From the NCBI RefSeq assembly GCF_000142805.1, contig NC_013081.1, forward strand, positions 248,001 to 312,000: 64,000 bases of DNA, in the 5' to 3' direction. Shown piece after piece: positions 58,474-64,000 of the stretch (position 1 is the first letter of the stretch; the number at the start of each line of letters is the position of its first letter). A program made the translations under genes and the position numbers. The notes below the pieces were generated by a model. The model was not told the DNA's origin. It searched no databases and saw only the letters and a program-made list of their open reading frames with translations. The DNA comes from Lachancea thermotolerans CBS 6340 (lineage: Eukaryota; Ascomycota; Saccharomycetes; Saccharomycetales; Saccharomycetaceae).

Positions 58474-60139
58474 GATTCCTGGAGTTCAGAGGTTAGTCTG
58501 GTGTGTCTTCTTGAAGGCAGATATTGTTAGGTCGAAGCTCATCGCGGTTTATCTTAAAATTTTCTCCTCAGAAAATACGCTTATGAAATAACGAAGACCG
58601 TGCACAGTAGCGAAAAACACAGACCTTCATGAGCGAAGGAGCTAACCTGCGTAGATATAGTTCGTGACTGACTTTGAGGGGCCTAATGAATATTAGAAAA
58701 AGGTTTCCTTCCGCCAACTGGGTCTGTTTCAACGTTCATTTCCTGGATTTTTATGTAGAATGCAGGTGCTGACCAGGGGCTAAACATGCGAGGTCTATTA
58801 GCCCTGAAACAACACCAGAGATCTCGTAATATGACTTACAAATTCTGGCCAACACATTGTATAGCGCTGTGGGAGGCTTAGCGTTCTCTAAGCTTTGGAT
58901 TCTTGTAAAGAAGCATCACTTTGTACTCTGTTGTCGTCAAGAGAAAGCACGTGGCTATTACACCCGAGGGCTTGTGGCATGCCAATGCCTGATCTTCATC
59001 GAGTAGCTGTAAAAGTTTGAGTACGCCAGCCTCGGTTCTTAAATGATGTCCGTTTATGCATGACCCGGAAATTTTAGGCGGGCTGCAACAGAACAAAAAA
59101 TAGTCATGGGCAACTAATTTTGCTCGTTCCGTCTGAAACCCTTGAACCAGACTAGGACGACAGCATTATTATTTTGATTCCGATATTTTGGTTCCTAATT
59201 CGGAAATATTGAGCCTTCAAACTTATTTAATGTTACCGGCCTTGGCTTTCAAAAAAGCCTCAGGACATCCGAAGATTCTTTAACACACATATCTAGTCAC
59301 AGAACTTGTTTTTCAACAACCACTCCGATGCTAATACACAACTTCTACCGCGTGCTGTCACTCGATTTAAACAAGTCAAAACAGCGCCACACATGATTCG
59401 AATACAAGGGCAAATTAGTACCCAGGCCTTTCTATGAGTGCGATGCGTGAATAGTTCTTCGACGGACAAAAATTGAGCAGCGCTCCAAGGCTCGTGACCC
59501 CATCTCGATTTTCCTTCCTCGCGCACCTTCTCTTCAATTCTTGGGTATCTGGAGTGTTGTTTTCGCCTCTAGGAAACAGTAGCTTGAGATCGTTTACATC
59601 TGGTCACCAATGAAAGTGTTTCTTTACAAAGTGAGAACTCTCTTTTCAGGTGCTTGCCATTTTGCAAATCAGCGCTTGAACTTAAGTACAAGCCGTTGAG
59701 TCCTGGAACAAGGCATTGTCTCAGGCAAGGAAACCTTTGCTATACGGTTTCGACACTAGCTTAACATTCAAGCATCTGAAATCCTCGAGCTATCTCGCAA
59801 TTGAGGTATGTGCTGATCCACCGATCACCTTTGTGGCTTTGCACTCTTCTTTATGGAATAGCGGGGCAAAGAAACCAAAACGACAGCAGACAAAATGGCG
59901 AAGGCTTGATGAGAAGCCGCGCCTTGCACCATTATGTATTCGACAGCATTTGAGCCTTGTCTTCTCATTGAAAACATTTGTTTTCGATGTCCTCGAGGAG
60001 GTGTCGTCGTCGAGGTCTTTGAAGTCGCTGCGACGCGCTGTCGTCAACTGACGCTCACGTGCTCACCAACGACACAAAGCAAATAGAGGGTCCATTAGCA
60101 GCGTCACCAACCTGGCAGCGTATCCCAGCACCACTCTCA
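58474..60139. other. Divergent intergenic region RPF1 / RhoGEF-like gene
   Basis: 1.7 kb between divergent genes. The first 100 bp is the RPF1 promoter. No further gene is supported. A 3'-splice-site-like ttctgttgcag on the minus strand (near 59085-59095), followed by a 70-codon frame, has no branch-point TACTAAC upstream, so it was not called. Confidence 0.4.
58536..58565 (-). promoter_or_regulatory. PAC and RRPE-like boxes of RPF1
   Basis: agctcatcgc at 58536-58545 is a perfect PAC box on the minus strand (GCGATGAGCT), 63 bp before the RPF1 ATG. aaaattttc at 58557-58565 is an RRPE-like element just upstream. This is the same pair as before FCF1 and GAR1. Confidence 0.75.
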
Positions 60140-62341
60140 ATGGCAACGCAAATGGAATCCCCCCTTTTAGATCCCTTGTCGGGCGTGGATCGTGAGTCGC
60201 AAAGCTCGAATATGGCTAGTCCTGTGCAGTTCATCAAGGAGTACATCGAGCGCACTCTAAACACGCCGCCAGGATTCCCTGTCAGCGTAGCTGCAGAGCA
60301 TTATAAGCGGCAGCGGCTTGTAGAAGAAATAGTGGAATCGGAGACCGAGTACGTACAGATGCTGAAGATCTTGCGCAATTGCTTCTTAGATGTTCTGTCA
60401 ATTAATGATTACATCCCAATGAAAGTGTTGAATAACGTGGTGGGGCAGATCCTGGCACATCATGAAGAATTATGCCGCTGTCTTCAGGCAGTGGTCGATG
60501 GAAGTGTCAAGCGGTTTGATGAAACTACAGAACTCAATTGGTCTGACCTGTCTCTCACATCGTGGGATCACCTTGAAGTGTGCCAGCAGGTTGCAGAAAT
60601 ACTGAGCACCCATGCCGTCCAAGCAAAGCAGTATTGCAGCTACCTTTACTACTATAATCAAATTAGCCATCTTTTAGCGCGAATGGGTCGCGAAAGTGAA
60701 GATGGGCTTCTATTTGCCATACTGTTTCGCATTGAGCTCTGCTTGCCAAAGTATTACTCCCACACTTCACATCAAGGCTACAAGCGTGACTTTTCTTTCC
60801 GCGCTATGATCCAGATGCCGATAAATCGTATTGCCAAGTACCGGCTTTTCCTTGAATCGCTGGTTTACCTGACAGAAACCCCGTCTATTACAGATTTGAG
60901 ACGTTTAGATGAGACCAAGTGCCAAGCATTGATTCACAGTATAAAGACTTCTCTTGGTAGCATGTACTCGAATTTACAAAAGGTGGATGAGGCTAACTGC
61001 GAAAAATTACCGGACCCTGCGCTTGTTCTAGTATACAACAGGTTAACTTTTAGCTCGCCGGATGAGCGTATTCCAGTGGAAGCCATGGGAAACTGTTACA
61101 CCCGTGGATGCCTTGCAGTTGCGTGGACGTGCATGGATGAGGCAGCGCACTCAGCAGGGTCTCATCGTAAATCGAGCGCGCGCTACTTCAACAACTTTCA
61201 TCGAGCAAAAAGGTCCCTGCGAATCGAAAGTGAGCAGCTTGGCGTCTTTTTGTTCAAGTCCTATTTGATATTTGCAGAGATCCCGTCATTCAAGCTTGGC
61301 ACTGCAAGCTATGAGTGGCCCATTAAGTTCGCTATACGGCTAGCGAGCTGTCGCCTCATGGATGCTCGACCCGCCGTTCAGCGCGCCCTGCAAGGAGGAA
61401 TGAAGGACTGTGGGATTTACTCCGAGTATGAAAATGCAATCAAACTCCAATTTGAGTATGACTTCAAGCTTTGGGAAATACTGTTGCTATGTTGGGACTC
61501 TCAGGAGCTCGAGGCTTGGCGCAAAGAACTATCATTGTTCATCAACGAGATTAACGGCCCGCATACTTTTGGCGTAGATCCCTTACGTGAGACTGTGTCA
61601 CAGTCGGCGCTCGAAAGTACCTTGCACTTCAGCGACTCAACAACCTTTCCGGATCAGATGCTGCCTTTTATGGTTTACAATGAGAACCTTTCGGGACGAT
61701 TCGACCGGACACGCGCTTTCAAGCGGGGCTTGAGCACTCGGGCTGGTCAATGCTACGAGGGCCAAACCGTAGAAGTGGCTGTTGAATTTCGAAACGCAGA
61801 CGTAGACATGTCACCATCCTCTACTTGGTTCCTCCGCGGATCATCGAGTCGCGTTAATTGCACGACGCTAGCTAGCAGTAGTACTTGTGCTTTTGTGGAG
61901 GCTAGTACTGGCGTTTCTTCCACGCCGGACGCAGAGGCTATCTCTATCAACGAGCGTTGCAGAGAACAGAGGGATTCAAGCGCGCCTTGCGCCGTCCTGT
62001 CGCGATGGAGACGCGGCGAGATTGAGCGCGCCATGAGGGACGTGTGGAGCAGCCACTTAAACCTACAGGCTGCGGACATTATAACCACGGTTGCAGGCGC
62101 CAGTACGGGAACGAGTATATATGATGACACTCTCGGGTCGCTTCGTGCTCTGCTGCGCACTGCGTCGGACAATTGCGTAGCTGTAACAGGTACCCAAAGC
62201 ACGCCGGTCAAGTCGAGCTGTGCGCAGCCGCCTGCTCCTCCCGCGCGCGCCGCTACACGGTGGTCCATTAAGCGGGTGTTCTCGCGGCGCCGCAGAGGCA
62301 GCCAGAGCGTCGTCCGCCATCAAAATGCTTTAAAACGTTAG
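60140..62341 (+). CDS. DH-PH protein, putative Rho-family guanine nucleotide exchange factor
   Basis: A 733-residue protein from ATG 60140 (MATQMESPLL); the open frame upstream has only a GTG. A Dbl-homology domain covers about 57-273: it begins KRQRLVEEIVESETEYVQML (CR1) and contains the CR3 helix QMPINRIAKYRLFLESL (225-241). A PH-like region follows (about 310-500; QLGVFLFKSYLIFAE, then LWEILLLCWDSQELEAWRKEL as its last helix). The C-terminal 230 residues are Ser/Thr/Arg-rich with a basic end (SIKRVFSRRRRGSQ), suited to membrane or septin contact. It should activate Rho1 or Cdc42-type GTPases. S. cerevisiae has no gene of this kind between RPF1 and RTC3. Orthology to Fus2, Bud3, Tus1 or Rom2 is not clear. 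Confidence 0.85.
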   Translation: MATQMESPLLDPLSGVDRESQSSNMASPVQFIKEYIERTLNTPPGFPVSVAAEHYKRQRLVEEIVESETEYVQMLKILRNCFLDVLSINDYIPMKVLNNVVGQILAHHEELCRCLQAVVDGSVKRFDETTELNWSDLSLTSWDHLEVCQQVAEILSTHAVQAKQYCSYLYYYNQISHLLARMGRESEDGLLFAILFRIELCLPKYYSHTSHQGYKRDFSFRAMIQMPINRIAKYRLFLESLVYLTETPSITDLRRLDETKCQALIHSIKTSLGSMYSNLQKVDEANCEKLPDPALVLVYNRLTFSSPDERIPVEAMGNCYTRGCLAVAWTCMDEAAHSAGSHRKSSARYFNNFHRAKRSLRIESEQLGVFLFKSYLIFAEIPSFKLGTASYEWPIKFAIRLASCRLMDARPAVQRALQGGMKDCGIYSEYENAIKLQFEYDFKLWEILLLCWDSQELEAWRKELSLFINEINGPHTFGVDPLRETVSQSALESTLHFSDSTTFPDQMLPFMVYNENLSGRFDRTRAFKRGLSTRAGQCYEGQTVEVAVEFRNADVDMSPSSTWFLRGSSSRVNCTTLASSSTCAFVEASTGVSSTPDAEAISINERCREQRDSSAPCAVLSRWRRGEIERAMRDVWSSHLNLQAADIITTVAGASTGTSIYDDTLGSLRALLRTASDNCVAVTGTQSTPVKSSCAQPPAPPARAATRWSIKRVFSRRRRGSQSVVRHQNALKR

Positions 62342-62410
62342 AACATGCAGATTTGCAGAACACATAAATACGTATTATATGTACTGGATGCTATCTATGC
62401 GTGACACAGC

Positions 62411-62737
62411 TTATTTGGAGTCGTTTCTGGATTGGAACTTATCCTTGTTGACATCGCCCCTGGCGTTAGGAGAGCCCTCTTGCAGAATGCGGGCAATGGC
62501 CTCCTCAATCTTGATGCCCTTGCCGAACTCGTTTTCGATCTGGGCCTTGGATGCCTCACCGAGCTCACCCTCGGCACCTTCTCCTTGCTGGTTGGTGAAG
62601 ATTTTGAAAACACCGACCGCTTCTGTAAGCTTGCCGATGGTAGGGTCCTTCAGGTATTGGTCAGCGAGCTCTTGAGACTCAACGAAGATAACTAGATCGG
62701 TTTCCTCGCCCTTGTAGAAGTATTTTGTGGCAGCCAT
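62411..62737 (-). CDS. RTC3: RTC3, SBDS-like stress protein
   Basis: A 108-residue protein (S. cerevisiae Rtc3/YHR087W: 111) with the fold of the SBDS N-terminal domain, linked to RNA metabolism and stress response. [32 protein letters not shown] and the [20 protein letters not shown]-type segment are conserved. High codon bias suggests strong expression. A TATA-like tttatata lies near 62861, and an AGGGG stress element lies near 62932 upstream. It follows the chr VIII order of S. cerevisiae after RPF1, with the RhoGEF-like gene in between. Confidence 0.95.
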   Translation of the reverse strand: MAATKYFYKGEETDLVIFVESQELADQYLKDPTIGKLTEAVGVFKIFTNQQGEGAEGELGEASKAQIENEFGKGIKIEEAIARILQEGSPNARGDVNKDKFQSRNDSK

Positions 62738-63390
62738 TATTGTTGTATGTGTTTGTGTGTCTATGCGAATTGAGTATTAATGCTAATCTGATCTATTGGA
62801 ACAGTCTGCTTGATGATTTGAGACTAAAACGAATCCCAGATGAACGAGCATTTTGCCTCCCTTTATATACGCTTTTGGAAGCGCACATTGCCTTTGCGCT
62901 TAGCTAAAGACCCAACGCCCGTGATTGCGGTTAAGGGGCCGGCGTGCGTAATGATGGAGCAAGTTCTTGTTCCTGCACGCTCAATGATGCAGTGCTGTTA
63001 TGGTTACTAAAGCAAGGCGGTTAGTCAAACATGTGATGCTGTTCTTAAACCACGTAATCATATTACATAATCCATAGCAAATTTATACTGCGGCCGAGCC
63101 ATATAGATATCCCGAATATCACTATATACGCACGAACGCTTGTTTCCCGTTTGTTTCCCACTTGTTTCCCACTTGTTTCCTGCTTGCTTCCTGGACGTGT
63201 TTCCCGTTTTTCGTTTTTTTTAAAGATTACGGACGTCCAGGGTGTTTTTTGGTCCGTCGGGCCATTTCGGTTGCTCTTTGACATCCGTACACCAAAGTAA
63301 CATGGAGCGTCGTTGGTGATATCGTCGTTGATGATATTAGTACGCTACGTAGATCGATTATTGTATTCACGTGATATACTGCGACGCGCG
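62738..63390. promoter_or_regulatory. RTC3 promoter region
   Basis: 650 bp between the RTC3 start and the SWR1 stop. It carries a TATA-like tttatata near 62861, an AGGGG element near 62932 and an 11-bp tandem repeat at 63139-63206 (separate entry). No gene is seen. Confidence 0.45.
63139..63206 (+). repeat. 11-bp tandem repeat, CTTGTTTCCCA type
   Basis: About six imperfect copies of cttgtttccca, with 11-bp spacing: perfect or nearly so in the middle four and degenerate at the ends. The minus strand reads GGGAAACAAG. It is non-coding, between the RTC3 promoter and the SWR1 3' end. Confidence 0.75.
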
Positions 63391-64000
63391 CTACTCCCAA
63401 TACCACCCGTTCGCGATGAAGCGGATCATGTACTCCTCGACATGACGGGTGCCCTGGTACTCGTCGTCCGGGTCGTCTTCCTCGGACGCGTCGTCTTCTT
63501 TAGGCCCCTGTGGGCCGTTCTTCACCTCTTGGAAGTCCTCGTTGTCGACCTCTACCTCCTTCATGGCGAGCTTCGCTGCCTTGACGTCGTCCGCGTCCTC
63601 CGCCTGCGCCAGCAGTTTCTCCAGCTTGCGGGGGTCCTTGGTCGCCGCGTCTGCGTCCATCAGAAGCGGCCGGTTGTTGGCCTCGATTTCCGGCACCTCC
63701 GCTCCCACCAAGTCCTTGACTGAGAGCTTTGTGAAGTAGTCCGTTGTGAAGTCACCACGCTGGATCACTACGTTGTCTAGCTGCCGCTTCTGGTTGGCTT
63801 TCTTCAATATGTTGCTCTCGATAGTGTGCTCGCTCACAAACCGGTAGATGTGGACGTCCCGCGTCTGTCCGATTCTGTGGCACCGATCCTGGCACTGCTT
63901 GTCCATGGCAGGGTTCCAATCCGAGTCGTAAAATATAACGGTGTCTGCGCCTGTCAAGTTGATTCCCAGCCCGCCAGATCTACTTGACAAAATGAAGGCT
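63391..64000 (-). CDS. SWR1: SWR1, C-terminal part (cut by window end)
   Basis: The last 203 codons of the Swi2/Snf2 ATPase of the SWR1 complex, which exchanges H2A for H2A.Z in nucleosomes. It begins within the helicase-C lobe: [39 protein letters not shown] (motif VI, with the arginine fingers in [11 protein letters not shown]) and [17 protein letters not shown]. The acidic C-terminal tail ([12 protein letters not shown]) and final segment ending ANGWYWE follow. The frame is open to the window edge, so the start lies beyond 64000. The order RTC3-SWR1 joins the chr VIII and chr IV sister regions of S. cerevisiae. Confidence 0.96.
   Translation of the reverse strand, partial: AFILSSRSGGLGINLTGADTVIFYDSDWNPAMDKQCQDRCHRIGQTRDVHIYRFVSEHTIESNILKKANQKRQLDNVVIQRGDFTTDYFTKLSVKDLVGAEVPEIEANNRPLLMDADAATKDPRKLEKLLAQAEDADDVKAAKLAMKEVEVDNEDFQEVKNGPQGPKEDDASEEDDPDDEYQGTRHVEEYMIRFIANGWYWE

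Noticed and set aside
58878-59096. Possible second exon of a small gene on the minus strand, after a ttctgttgcag acceptor
   Set aside because: There is no TACTAAC branch point and no GTATGT donor in a sensible place upstream, and the 70-residue product is not recognisable.

Overview
The window is nuclear DNA of a budding yeast of the family Saccharomycetaceae. Genes are intron-poor and densely packed, and most have S. cerevisiae orthologues. Gene order interleaves two S. cerevisiae regions that are whole-genome-duplication sisters: chr IV (HXT6/7, YDR341C, FCF1, YDR338C, MRPS28, MRX8, MSN5, SWR1) and chr VIII (HXT4, MSR1, YNG2, GAR1, RPF1, RTC3). The species therefore split off before that duplication. 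Lachancea is the best guess, from the two pyrimidine-catabolism PYD3 homologues and the hAT relic; this is an inference.

Region 1 (1-28.6 kb) is the conserved backbone: two tandem hexose transporters, an orphan coiled-coil protein, one arginyl-tRNA synthetase gene with both a mitochondrial and a cytosolic start, an intron-bearing tRNA-Ser(GCU), FCF1, a DUF4112-like membrane protein, YNG2, a MATE transporter, MRPS28, GAR1, MRX8 and MSN5. Two genes here have no S. cerevisiae orthologue at this place: a cysA-type serine O-acyltransferase and a strongly degenerated homologue of the spliceosomal helicase Aquarius/Cwf11.

Region 2 (28.7-57.5 kb) is a 29-kb accessory island lying exactly where MSN5 and RPF1 should be neighbours. 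Its left half (29.4-38.0 kb) looks like one catabolic module: an HSL-type esterase, a D-serine dehydratase, a C2H2 regulator, an ACS-family permease and a RidA enamine/imine deaminase. Promoters of all five share a G-rich GGTGGGGGAG-like motif that fits the predicted DNA contact of the regulator's first zinc finger. Its right half (42.1-54 kb) has two beta-alanine-synthase (PYD3) paralogues, a second ACS permease, a Zn2Cys6 regulator and a class II aldolase/adducin-family protein. Debris of a hAT and of a PIF/Harbinger DNA transposon lies on both flanks of this right half, and LTR-like fossils lie inside it.

Region 3 (57.6-64 kb) returns to the backbone: RPF1, a DH-PH RhoGEF-like gene of uncertain orthology, RTC3 and the 3' end of SWR1, which is cut by the window edge. 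FCF1, GAR1 and RPF1 carry the PAC and RRPE promoter boxes typical of yeast ribosome-biogenesis genes.
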